Under the pieces are notes generated by a model. The model was not told the origin of the DNA and made no database searches. It saw only the letters and a program-made list of their open reading frames with translations. This document shows positions 1-8,900 of a DNA stretch of 29,883 bases, piece after piece (the stretch's first letter is position 1; each line of letters opens with the position of its first letter). The stretch covers positions 1 through 29,883 of the forward strand of contig JAEZJQ010000095.1 of assembly GCA_023436305.1 (NCBI GenBank). Direction: 5' to 3'. This stretch comes from Bacillota bacterium. GTDB lineage: Bacteria; Bacillota; UBA4882; UBA8346. The position numbers and the translations under genes were made by a program.

Positions 1-1106
1 CCGATAACTCCGGCTACATTCGGCCCCATGGCGTGCATCAATAAAAAGTTTGAAGGATTTTCCTTCTGGCCAACCACTTGGCTTACCCTGGCGGCCATTG
101 GCACAGCAGAAACCCCGGCCGAACCGATCAACGGGTTTATTTTCCCACCGCTTACCTTGTACATAATCTTACCAATTAATAAACCTCCGAACGTACTAAA
201 AGCAAATGCAATCAACCCTAATGCGATCAACTTTAACGTATCAACCCGCAAGAAAATTGATGCACTGGCAGTTGCGCCGACCGTTAAGCCCAGGAAAATG
301 GTAACAATATTAATTAATGCATTTTGGGCGGTATCCGATAGTCGCTCCACCACGCCACTCTCCCGGAAGAGATTCCCCAACATCAACATTCCGATAAGCG
401 AGGCAATCGAAGGCAATAATAATGAAACTAGCCCGGCTACGATAAGCGGCAATATGATCTTTTCCAGTTTCGATACTTCGCGCAGTTGATCCATTTTAAC
501 GGCCCGCTCTTCTTTGGTCGTCATCAACTTCATAATGGGGGGCTGAATTAACGGTACCAAAGCCATATATGAGTAAGCGGCGACAGCGATAGGTCCTAAA
601 AGATGGGGAGCCAGTTTTGAAGCCAGAAATATGGAAGTGGGTCCATCCGCTCCGCCGATGATGCCGATGGCGGAAGCTTCCTGCGGGGTAAATCCTAAAA
701 GTAATGCCACAATAAACGCAAAATAAACTCCAAATTGCGCTCCGGCGCCCATCAACAAGCTGGACGGTTTGGCAATAAGCGGGCCGAAATCGGTCATCGC
801 TCCAACCCCCAAAAAGATTAACGGGGGAAATATTTCCAATTGAACTCCTTGATAAAGGTAATAAAGCAGGCCTCCCATCGCGCCCTCTTTCGGCGGATTC
901 ATCAAACCGGCCAGCGGTAGATTCGCCAAGAACATGCCAAAGGCGATGGGAATCAATAAAAGCGGTTCGAAACCTTTTTTAATCGCCAAATAAAGCAACA
1001 CAAAAGAAACACCGATCATTATAACGTGTCCCCAGGTCATCCCCATAAATCCCGAGGTTTTCCAGACATCGATTATTGCATTAACTATCATATTTAAAAA
1101 TGACAT
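1..1106 (-). CDS. oadB: Oxaloacetate decarboxylase beta subunit, sodium-pump membrane protein (3' end cut by window)
   Basis: This is the membrane subunit of a biotin-dependent sodium-pumping decarboxylase. It releases CO2 from carboxybiotin and couples this to export of Na+. The reading frame is open from an ATG at 1106, preceded by AAGGGG at a good spacing, to the window edge, giving 368 codons. The family is about 375-430 residues, so probably only a short C-terminal piece is missing. The protein is strongly hydrophobic with many membrane segments. The family signature GGADGPTS is present with its Asp at about residue 154. The conserved late segment NPLIGSAGVSAVPMAAR, which carries the Asn and Ser implicated in Na+ handling, is also visible. 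It is the last visible gene of the pckG-oad operon, 20 bases after the biotin carrier gene. The alternative beta subunits of glutaconyl-CoA or methylmalonyl-CoA decarboxylase are near-identical in type, so substrate identity rests on the neighbouring carboxyltransferase. Confidence 0.95.
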   Translation of the reverse strand, partial: MSFLNMIVNAIIDVWKTSGFMGMTWGHVIMIGVSFVLLYLAIKKGFEPLLLIPIAFGMFLANLPLAGLMNPPKEGAMGGLLYYLYQGVQLEIFPPLIFLGVGAMTDFGPLIAKPSSLLMGAGAQFGVYFAFIVALLLGFTPQEASAIGIIGGADGPTSIFLASKLAPHLLGPIAVAAYSYMALVPLIQPPIMKLMTTKEERAVKMDQLREVSKLEKIILPLIVAGLVSLLLPSIASLIGMLMLGNLFRESGVVERLSDTAQNALINIVTIFLGLTVGATASASIFLRVDTLKLIALGLIAFAFSTFGGLLIGKIMYKVSGGKINPLIGSAGVSAVPMAARVSQVVGQKENPSNFLLMHAMGPNVAGVI

Positions 1107-1126
1107 GTTCGCAACCCCTTCTGGGA

Positions 1127-1483
1127 CTATTTGAGCAATGCCAAACAGTCACCTGTTTTAATTGATGTGCCATTTGAAACCATTATTTTTGAAACAACGG
1201 CATCCCGGCCCGCCATAATCTCATTCTCCATCTTCATGGCTTCCAAGATAAATAAAACGTCACCTTTTTTGACTGCTTGTCCCTCTTTGACTTTAGTTTT
1301 TAAAATAGTTCCGGGCATTGGAGCTAGAACGGATTCTTCTCCGGTAGCCCCCTTGGTATTTGCAGCCGGAATATTGACAGCGGTCGATTCATTCGTTGCA
1401 ACTTGGGCGACACCTTCACTTCCCGGTCCTTGTTCAATAACCACTTCATACTTCTTGCCATTTACGGTTACAATGTACTTCAT
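1127..1483 (-). CDS. Biotin carboxyl carrier subunit of the decarboxylase
   Basis: This 118-residue protein carries the biotin that shuttles CO2 from the carboxyltransferase to the membrane beta subunit. The N-terminal part (1-20) is a short beta-rich segment, followed by an Ala/Thr/Gly/Asn-rich linker (about 20-50) and a biotinyl domain from about 51 to 118. The attachment motif EAMKMEN places the biotinylated lysine at residue 84. The preceding APMPGTI motif is also typical. In many oxaloacetate decarboxylases this domain is fused to the C-terminus of the alpha subunit. Here it is a separate gene, as in methylmalonyl-CoA and glutaconyl-CoA decarboxylases. An AGGAGG sequence lies about 11 bases before the ATG. 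It sits between oadG and oadB, with 26- and 20-base gaps. Confidence 0.93.
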   Translation of the reverse strand: MKYIVTVNGKKYEVVIEQGPGSEGVAQVATNESTAVNIPAANTKGATGEESVLAPMPGTILKTKVKEGQAVKKGDVLFILEAMKMENEIMAGRDAVVSKIMVSNGTSIKTGDCLALLK

Positions 1484-1509
1484 TTTCGAATTTCCCTCCT
1501 AGATATTGT

Positions 1510-1842
1510 TTAAACTGCTTTGATTGACTTAAACTTAATCTCGTTTAATGGGATATTAACATGCTGGCTGACAATGGCCATGATTAAAGCCACGGTTTCT
1601 TCATCATCAACGCCGACTAAGACAGTTTCCCCCGAGATAATACCTGTTTTATTGATGGAACCGGTTGGCGCCGCGGATATTTCTTCCTCCGGTTTTCCGG
1701 CTGAAGATCCTTTAAAAAACGCCATCACTACTTTGGATTGAACCGCAACAATAATACTCAACACGATGAGTACTAAAAAAACAATTCCCATACCGATTAC
1801 AGTTGTATTAAGACCGAGAATTAGTTTTTCAACGATTGACAT
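1510..1842 (-). CDS. oadG: Oxaloacetate decarboxylase gamma subunit (OadG-like)
   Basis: This small protein of 110 residues holds the decarboxylase complex together at the membrane. There is one strongly hydrophobic helix at about residues 8-36 (TTVIGMGIVFLVLIVLSIIV), then a polar linker, and a C-terminal segment predicted to face the cytoplasm. That is the usual OadG layout. The ATG at 1842 is chosen because GAGGTGG sits 8 bases ahead of it. A GTG at 1854 is in frame but overlaps this ribosome binding site. Gamma subunits are poorly conserved, so the assignment depends on the neighbours: the carboxyltransferase upstream, and the biotin carrier and beta subunits downstream. Confidence 0.88.
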   Translation of the reverse strand: MSIVEKLILGLNTTVIGMGIVFLVLIVLSIIVAVQSKVVMAFFKGSSAGKPEEEISAAPTGSINKTGIISGETVLVGVDDEETVALIMAIVSQHVNIPLNEIKFKSIKAV

Positions 1843-1887
1843 ACTTTGACCCACCTCTCGAAATAATTATCCGAACCCCATTGAAAA

Positions 1888-3279
1888 TCAACCGATGGCT
1901 TCTATGGTATAAGTCACCTTCTTTTCATGGGAAACTAAAGTTCCGGACAATTTCTTTTTCAGAAATGCCTCGGCAATTTGCGGGAAAACAATATACGAGA
2001 TGACATCCTCGTCAGTTTTCGCGAAATCGGCGACTTCCTGCTTGGTTTTTTCAAAAACAGGCTCCAGAGAATCAGCGAACCGGGTGGTAATCGGTTTTTC
2101 ATCGCCAAGCACCTTTTTGAGAAGCTCTTCGTCCACTGGACCGGGTGTCTTACCGTATTCGCCTCTCAAATATGCTTTGAGTTCCTTAATAACCACTTTA
2201 TAACGTTCTCCGGACAAAACATTAGCGGCCGCTTGGGTTCCCACCATCTGGCTCATCGGGGTTACCAACGGAGGATAACCAAGGTCTTTTCTTACTCTGG
2301 GGGTTTCGGCCAAAACTTCTTCCAATTTTCCCAAAGAATTTTGCTGTTTTAACTGGGCAATCAAGTTGGATAACATTCCGCCCGGAACTTGGTAAACCAG
2401 CGCATCGGTCTCGGTTCCGAGTACAAATGCGTCAAGAGTCCCGGATTGAATGTATTTTTCTTTAACCGGTTTAAAGAAATCGTTGATAGTCTTTAATGCT
2501 TTTTCATCAAGACCGGTTTCATAACCCATTTGTTTTAAAGCATAATTCAAAGTTTCAGTGGCAGGTTGGGAAGTTCCGCCGGAAAAAACGGAAATTGCCG
2601 TATCGATGCCATCACAGCCTGCTTCCACGGCTTTAAAGTACGTTAATGGACCAAGTCCGGTGGTGGAGTGAGTGTGAAGAAAGATTGGGATTTTAACCGT
2701 TGATTTCAAGGTGGATATCAATTCGTAAGCTTCTTTTGGCCCCATGATACCTGCCATATCCTTGATACAAATTGAATTAACACCCATCTGTTCAAGCTGT
2801 TTTCCCATCTCGGCATATTTCGCCAGGCTATGGATGGGGCTTAAAGTATACGAAATAGCGCCTTGGGCATGAGCTTTATTTTTTAGAGTCTCATCTACTG
2901 CAACCTCAATATTCCGGAAATCGTTAAGAGCGTCAAAAATCCGAATAATATCCATACCGGCTTGAATCGAAAGTTTAACAAACATTCTGACTACATCATC
3001 CGGATAGTGTTTGTAACCTAAAAGATTTTGCCCCCGCAACAGCATCTGCAATTTGGTCTTTTTTACTTTTGCCTTAATCTTGCGTAATCTTTCCCAGGGG
3101 TCTTCGTTTAAATACCGTAGGCAAGAGTCGAAAGTCGCTCCACCCCAGCATTCCAACGAATAATATCCGGCTTGATCAAGCTTTTCCAGAATATTTGCAT
3201 AATCTTCAAACGGCATTCTGGTGGCAATCAAAGATTGATTGGCATCCCGTAGCACAGTTTCGGTAATGTTTACCTTCAC
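1888..3279 (-). CDS. oadA: Oxaloacetate decarboxylase alpha subunit / carboxyltransferase (no biotin domain)
   Basis: This 463-residue protein moves the carboxyl group of oxaloacetate to biotin, giving pyruvate. It has a TIM-barrel carboxyltransferase domain (about 1-270) followed by the conserved helical domain shared with pyruvate carboxylase (about 290-455). Visible active-site features are RDANQS with metal ligand Asp12, CIKDMAG with the carboxylated Lys173, and LHTHST with metal ligands His202 and His204. The length stops just where fused enzymes continue into a biotinyl domain, which is encoded separately at 1127-1483. The start is a GTG with AAGGAG about 10 bases upstream. The gene lies 41 bases after pckG. 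It could instead be annotated as pyruvate carboxylase subunit B or transcarboxylase 5S, but the adjacent gamma and beta membrane subunits favour a sodium-pump decarboxylase. Confidence 0.93.
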   Translation of the reverse strand: MKVNITETVLRDANQSLIATRMPFEDYANILEKLDQAGYYSLECWGGATFDSCLRYLNEDPWERLRKIKAKVKKTKLQMLLRGQNLLGYKHYPDDVVRMFVKLSIQAGMDIIRIFDALNDFRNIEVAVDETLKNKAHAQGAISYTLSPIHSLAKYAEMGKQLEQMGVNSICIKDMAGIMGPKEAYELISTLKSTVKIPIFLHTHSTTGLGPLTYFKAVEAGCDGIDTAISVFSGGTSQPATETLNYALKQMGYETGLDEKALKTINDFFKPVKEKYIQSGTLDAFVLGTETDALVYQVPGGMLSNLIAQLKQQNSLGKLEEVLAETPRVRKDLGYPPLVTPMSQMVGTQAAANVLSGERYKVVIKELKAYLRGEYGKTPGPVDEELLKKVLGDEKPITTRFADSLEPVFEKTKQEVADFAKTDEDVISYIVFPQIAEAFLKKKLSGTLVSHEKKVTYTIEAIG

Positions 3280-3320
3280 CCGAGTTCAACTCCTTAATAT
3301 TTTAGTATCGTTCCAGATAT

Positions 3321-5111
3321 TTAGGACTGCTGTAACCGTTTTTCCAAAGCGTCAAGTTGGAGAGCAAGCTTTTCAGGCAGACGATTGCCGAAACTAGCGT
3401 AATGTTCACGAATAGATGCAACTTCTTTGAGCCACTCTTCCTTGCCAATTTTGAGCAACTCAGTCATATCATCCTCACTAACGCTGAGCCCGTTTCGATC
3501 AATAGCATCAATGGTCGGCATATAACCAATGGGCGTTTCGACCGCTTTGCCTTCACCGGATACCCGTTCAAAGACCCATTTCAGGACACGGCTATTTTCA
3601 CCATATCCCGGCCACAACCATTTACCTTCCGGAGTCTTCCTGAACCAGTTTACATAAAACACCTTCGGGAGTTTATCGGTATCGGCCTTAGCACCAACGT
3701 TTAACCAGTGCTGGAAGTAATCACCCATATGATATCCGCAGAAAGGCAGCATTGCGAAAGGATCTCGCCGTACCTTCCCAATGTTAGCGGAAATCGCCGC
3801 CGCAGTAATTTCCGAACCGACAATCGAACCGAGAAAAACACCATGTGCCCAATCAAAGCTCTGATGAACCAATGGAATAGTGCTGGGGCGACGGCCGCCA
3901 AAAAGAATCGCCGAAATCGGCACACCATTAGGATCTTCCCACTCCGAAGCAATCGCCGGACACTGGCTGGCGGAAACAGTAAACCTGGCATTGGGATGGG
4001 CTGCGGGTTCCGCGGCGCCTGACGTCCAATCATTGCCTTTCCAATCAATCAGATGTTTTGGCGCATCATAACCAATACCTTCCCACCATATACTCCCATC
4101 ATCGGTCAGTCCAACGTTAGTGAAGATAGTGTTTTTTTCAATAGTTTTCATGGCATTGGGGTTGGAATCGTTGGAAGTTCCAGGAGCCACCCCAAAGAAA
4201 CCAGCCTCCGGATTGATAGCATACAAACGCCCGTCGGGGCCAAACTTCATCCAGGCAATATCATCGCCTACAGTCTCAACTTTCCATCCGGGAATGGTAG
4301 GAATTAGCATTGCCAGATTAGTTTTCCCACATGCGCTGGGGAATGCAGCCGCAATATATTTTTTTACACCTTTGGGATTGGTAATACCGAGAATGAGCAT
4401 ATGCTCGGCTAACCAACCTTCATCACGCGCCTGTACTGAAGCGATTCGTAAAGCGAAACATTTTTTACCCAGAAGAGCATTCCCGCCATAACCTGAACCG
4501 TACGACCAGATAGTACGTTCCTCCGGAAAATGGCTGATATACTTTTGTTCAATCGGAGCGCAGGGCCAGGTAACATCTTTCTCGCCTTCCCGTAACGGAG
4601 CCCCCAACGAATGCAGGCAGGGAACAAAATCACCATTGTCACCCAGTACATCAAGAACCTTTTTACCCATCCGGGTCATAATTCTCATATTAATCACAAC
4701 GTAGGGACTATCCGTCAGCTCAACACCGATTTTGGAAATCGGTGAACCAATTGGACCCATCGAAAAAGGAATTACATACATAGTTCGTCCCTTCATGCAG
4801 CCCCGGTATAACTCAATCATTGTTTCCTTGAGTTCCGACGGATCAACCCAGTTATTGGTCGGTCCGGCGTCTTCCTGTTTTCTGGAAGCAATATAAGTCC
4901 GGTTTTCAACACGCGCCACGTCGGAAGGATCGCTACGGAAAAGAAAACTATTGGGATGTTTTTTCGGATCGAGCGGCGTGGCCGCACCCGAGTCAACCAT
5001 CTCCTTAAGTAAGCGATCCGATTCTTCCTGTGAGCCATCACACCAATAGATTCGGTCAGGCTTACATAAATCCGACATTGAACTTACCCAATTCTGTAGT
5101 TTTTGGTTCAT
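3321..5111 (-). CDS. pckG: Phosphoenolpyruvate carboxykinase (GTP)
   Basis: This enzyme interconverts oxaloacetate plus GTP with PEP, CO2 and GDP in the cytosol. The protein is 596 residues, a normal length for the GTP family, which is unrelated in motif layout to the ATP enzyme. Visible signatures are the P-loop FPSACGKTN with the reactive Cys261 and Lys263, the kinase-2 motif GDDIAWMKF just after it, NPEAGFFGVAPGT, and FGGRRPSTIPLV. The ATG at 5111 has AAAGGAG 8 bases upstream. It is the first gene of an operon whose other members form a sodium-pumping oxaloacetate decarboxylase. In this setting it probably works at the PEP-oxaloacetate-pyruvate node, possibly in the PEP-carboxylating direction. 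That direction is inference. Confidence 0.97.
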   Translation of the reverse strand: MNQKLQNWVSSMSDLCKPDRIYWCDGSQEESDRLLKEMVDSGAATPLDPKKHPNSFLFRSDPSDVARVENRTYIASRKQEDAGPTNNWVDPSELKETMIELYRGCMKGRTMYVIPFSMGPIGSPISKIGVELTDSPYVVINMRIMTRMGKKVLDVLGDNGDFVPCLHSLGAPLREGEKDVTWPCAPIEQKYISHFPEERTIWSYGSGYGGNALLGKKCFALRIASVQARDEGWLAEHMLILGITNPKGVKKYIAAAFPSACGKTNLAMLIPTIPGWKVETVGDDIAWMKFGPDGRLYAINPEAGFFGVAPGTSNDSNPNAMKTIEKNTIFTNVGLTDDGSIWWEGIGYDAPKHLIDWKGNDWTSGAAEPAAHPNARFTVSASQCPAIASEWEDPNGVPISAILFGGRRPSTIPLVHQSFDWAHGVFLGSIVGSEITAAAISANIGKVRRDPFAMLPFCGYHMGDYFQHWLNVGAKADTDKLPKVFYVNWFRKTPEGKWLWPGYGENSRVLKWVFERVSGEGKAVETPIGYMPTIDAIDRNGLSVSEDDMTELLKIGKEEWLKEVASIREHYASFGNRLPEKLALQLDALEKRLQQS

Positions 5112-5223
5112 GTTTAATAGCTCCTTTGTTGAAAATATTTTTTTGTTTCCTTATTACCTAACTTATTTAACAAAATTACGGCAGAAAGCTAACATAATCT
5201 TAACAAAAAATCAATTTCTTGCT

Positions 5224-5256
5224 CCGCCCAGGCTACCATTTGTTCTCCATGGGCGG
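5224..5256 (-). promoter_or_regulatory. GC-rich inverted repeat in the pckG leader
   Basis: Reading the minus strand, CCGCCCA at 5256-5250 is the exact complement of TGGGCGG at 5230-5224. A further GG/CC pair closes inside the stem after a bulge. It stands out because everything around it is AT-rich. It lies about 115-145 bases before the pckG ATG and downstream of the candidate promoter, so it would be in the mRNA leader. No tight T-run follows, so it is not a normal terminator. It could be an operator or an RNA element. Confidence 0.4.
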
Positions 5257-5279
5257 CTATTGTATCACTGTAAAATAGT

Positions 5280-5308
5280 ATTATTCGCTCGTATATAAAA
5301 AAAGACAA
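5280..5308 (-). promoter_or_regulatory. Candidate vegetative promoter for the pckG-oad operon
   Basis: On the minus strand TTGTCT (5308-5303) is followed after 17 bases by AATAAT (5285-5280). These match 4/6 and 5/6 of the housekeeping consensus. This would give a leader of about 160 bases. Because the region is AT-rich, such matches can arise by chance, so support is moderate at best. Confidence 0.35.
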
Positions 5309-5855
5309 CTATAATTTTTAATAACGAACTTACCCTTTATTGTGGGAAAAAATGAAATCTTTAAGCCAATTTCAATCTTCCATGGAATATTATAATCACC
5401 AACATCAAAATATATCATTTTATTATATTATATTCATCATCAGCAAGCAATATCCGAATTCAGGAATTTAAGATTCTTGTAATGTAAAAAAATTCACTTC
5501 GATGGGGGAATCCTAATCCGGAAATATCACCGAGATTTTATCGGAGTGTCCCATTTTTTGAAAAATGATTCCCAAGAGCATAAGCAAATATCCCATTTTG
5601 CATTTTTTGCTCGATCTATACAATCTTTAAAAGATTGAATATTTATGTTTCTTTGATTATCCCTCAGTAAGCCAAATAAGAGTTTTCATTCCCCTGCTCA
5701 ATATGGAATGCATGGTTCAAATATCAACATATTTCGATGTTATGGATGACCAAATTTTAACCCAATCGGAATAAATTCAGCTCTAAAGATTTGATTTATC
5801 CACTAATCCCCTGCCTTCTTTCGCAAATTAATTTCCACTCACCGTATACCAACTC

Positions 5856-5896
5856 AAAAACAAAAAGGCTCCGGAATCAATTTTCCGAAACCTTTT
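5856..5896 (-). terminator. Intrinsic terminator after the macroglobulin gene
   Basis: The minus strand carries a 14-base-pair stem, AAAAGGTTTCGGAA paired with TTCCGGAGCCTTTT. Three pairs are G-U, the loop is 6 bases, and T-rich sequence (TGTTTTTG) follows directly. It begins about 95 bases after the stop codon at 5992 and ends that transcription unit before pckG. Confidence 0.85.
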
Positions 5897-5991
5897 AACA
5901 GTCCGACCAAAACATCGTAACTTCTAACTTTCAATGTCTCGCCCTTCAACCGTCAACTCTCAACAAAACTCAAATTTCTCAACTTATCCTT

Positions 5992-8900
5992 TTATTCCCC
6001 AACTTCCATAACCTGCCCCGCTGAAAACGCCGCAAACTCCGGTGCGTACATGCTCTCAATGGTTGCTGGTCCCACCCGGAACCTGCCCGCCATATTAGCC
6101 CGCAATCGATACTTAAAATTATACTCCCCTTGCGGCAATTGTTCGAAGAAGAAGTTAGCCCCACTGTCCCGAACCTCTTCATACCAGTACAATCCCAAAT
6201 CCCAACGATGCCCGCTGACCGATCTTTCCGGTTCCAGTCCGGCAGCCCGTGGATCATGCAAATGCACATACTCCATCGGATTCCGGCAGGTTATGCTAAT
6301 CTTGACCTCGATCTCATCGCCCACCTGGATCTTCGCCCCCTCGGCCAATGGTTCCAGGACATATTGTTGGTTTACATTCCGCCGCACGAAATAACTCCGC
6401 TTAATCGACAATACGTCGCCCTTGCCTTCGGTGGGTAATTTTTCGGTGGAGTAATGCCAGGTCATGGAAGCAAACATAAAGCCCTTACCTCTTTTGTCCA
6501 CGGTCACTTCCGCCATCTGCTCAGGTTTGACCTGCTCCCCTTCCACGATGATTTGATTCCGTCCACCACTATATTGATCCGGTTCAAAGACAAACGGATA
6601 TCTCTTACCGCCCAGATCCACTCCGGCCTCTTCTCGTACCGCCAGACTCCCGGTTTGTTTCATGTAGAGGGCCAAGCTGTAAATAGCCTCTGCGGTAGCC
6701 CGGGTTGACTTCCACTGGTTCATCTTTTTGTTGAGCAATAACCATAAAGCCAAACCATCCACTTTCGGATTTTGTGGATTAATTTCCAACAAAGTTCGGA
6801 GAATGAAAGCATGAGATTCGATCTCATCGTTGTACCAAAGCCAGCTCTGGTCCTCCCTGGCCCAGAAAGTCCCCTGATCTTTGGTGGTTTTAGCGGAATC
6901 CATAATTGACACTAAAACAAGCTTGGCATCCTGGGTCCGTTTTGCCCGTTGGAGGGTTAAAGCCAGTAAAGCCTTGCGATAGGGGTTGAATTCCGTCCAG
7001 TGTTTGAAACAACGACTGAGTATGGACATCCGCTCAACTTGCGAAAATGAATCCTTATAATAACTTTCCGGGAAACAGCTTAACACATAATTCATAAAGC
7101 ACAGGAAGCTCAAGTCCCGGTCTTTTTCCCTGGCGTGGTACTTATCATACTGAGCCTTCACATACTTCCAGGCGCGCCGAACCATCTCTTCCGGGACCAG
7201 TACGTTGAATTCGCGGGCTTTTGCCATGCCATGTAAAATATAGACCGTCATATAATCGGAAGCCGGTCCGCCTTCAAACCAAGGGAACCCGCCATCAGTC
7301 CGTTGAGCCTTCCGTAGTTTCGCAAGCGCCATCTCCTGATTGGCCTTGACTACCCGGGTATCAAACATATTAATCAAATCTGCTTCCTCGGTTCGGCCGC
7401 CTTTCGATGCCTCCAGCCAGGGCGTCTCTTCCAGAGTCAGCTTGCGGTTGGGGTCATCTAGCACCCAAGGGTCAACTTGAGTTTTCCGGCTGGAAAAATC
7501 TTTGTCCATTTTGGCCAAATGAGGATGTTGATCGTAAAGGGAATTGACAATGGAAGTGGATAAAAAACGGTTCATGGTCTGCTCCGTGCATTCATAAGGA
7601 TAATTAACCAGATAAGGTAAGGCGCGTAATACGGTATCAATGAATCGCCCATCCAGAGTGACCACCAGTTTTTCGTTCCGTAACGAAGAATCGGCTGCCG
7701 CCTTTACCATATCCTCGATTTGCAACCTTAGCGTTTCATCATTTTTTAACGTAGCGAACCGTGACTGTACCAAGTGCATCCGGCCGGGTAATACCGGCGC
7801 CGGTCTAACTTCACCATCGCTGAAGTCTTTACTCCGGGCCATCACTTTGAAGGCGTAAGTTTTGATTTTATCCGGCGCGGTAAGTTTCCAGGATAAAGTA
7901 GTGCTCTGACCGGCAGGGACTGACCATTGTTTGGTCTGATCTTTTTTCTCCAGCTTAAAATCGCCCAAACTACTGGTATTGGTCTCCGGATCGTAGATTT
8001 CAATAGTGGCTTCACCCTTCAACGCTTCTTTCCCGGCATTATTCACGACCACTTTCAAAACCGCCTCATCACCTTCCCGGAAAAATCTCGGCAAATACGG
8101 TCTTACCATCAATTCTTTCCGGGTCTCCGCTTGTTTTTGCAAGGTCATGAATTTCAAATCCCGGGTTAAAGCATGGACATAGATATTCCAGGAGGTCACC
8201 GAGTCCGGAGCCTCGAATTCGATCTTTACATTCCCTTGCTCATCCGTTAACAGATGGGGATAAAAGAAAGCGGTTTCGGCAAAGTTGTCTCTTAACGGCT
8301 CCTCTTTGGGCTGATCCGGTTGTTCGGGAAATACTCCCGCTGTAGTATTATCAAATTTAAGAGTATGGGATTCACCTTTTTCAGCCCAATCATCCTTCAC
8401 CGGTAAAGCGGTTAACCGGCTTCCCCCATCGGCTTTATTTAAGGACTGCAGCATTTTATATTTTCGTCCCCCCGGGCCGCCCACGGGATAACTGTTAAAT
8501 AAGAACATTTGGTTATCAACCAGGATAGGCCGTTCCGGCAAGGAAAACCAGGGAGAATTGACCATGTCCTCTCCGTAAGTCACGGCTACATTATCCAATA
8601 ATTCGGGACGGAAACTTCTTCTTTGATAAATATTTGCAAGATTCGGGTAGCCGTGCTTGATGAAATAATCCAGGGAACGGTCATGCATGTAAGACAATAT
8701 CTCGGCACTTACCTTCTCCTGACCGGGTCCCCTGACCATTAACGACCAGGTTTCTTTTCCACCCGGCTGCAATCGATCGCGGAAAGTCGTAAAATTTACA
8801 TCCAGTTGTTTGTCGCTAAACGGTACATCAATGTTCTGTTCCACCTTATATATTTGATAATCCTCCACCAAATAAAGGCGTAACGTAAAGCCACCCCGCA

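Larger units (their letters stand above)
5112..5991. other. 880-base AT-rich intergenic region without a supported gene
   Basis: This gap separates the macroglobulin gene from pckG. It is clearly richer in A and T than the flanking genes, and all frames are broken by stops. It holds the terminator of the upstream gene at 5856-5896, a candidate pckG promoter at 5280-5308 and a GC-rich hairpin at 5224-5256. In the middle part (about 5340-5850) I see only small imperfect palindromes, such as cattttt/aaaaatg at 5552-5567 and cattcc/ggaatg near 5690. I see no ribosome binding site followed by a convincing frame. It may be a degraded gene or simply spacer. Confidence 0.6.

Noticed and set aside
28..489. 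153-codon plus-strand frame at the window start
   Set aside because: It is antisense to oadB, which has clear family motifs on the other strand.
5110..5298. 62-codon plus-strand frame upstream of pckG
   Set aside because: It starts inside the pckG start region, has no ribosome binding site, is the only plus-strand candidate there and shows no protein-like pattern.
5352..5471. 39-codon plus-strand frame in the AT-rich gap
   Set aside because: Only a weak GGGA ahead of its ATG, rich in Gln, Ser, Tyr and Ile as expected from AT-rich noise, with no recognisable motif.
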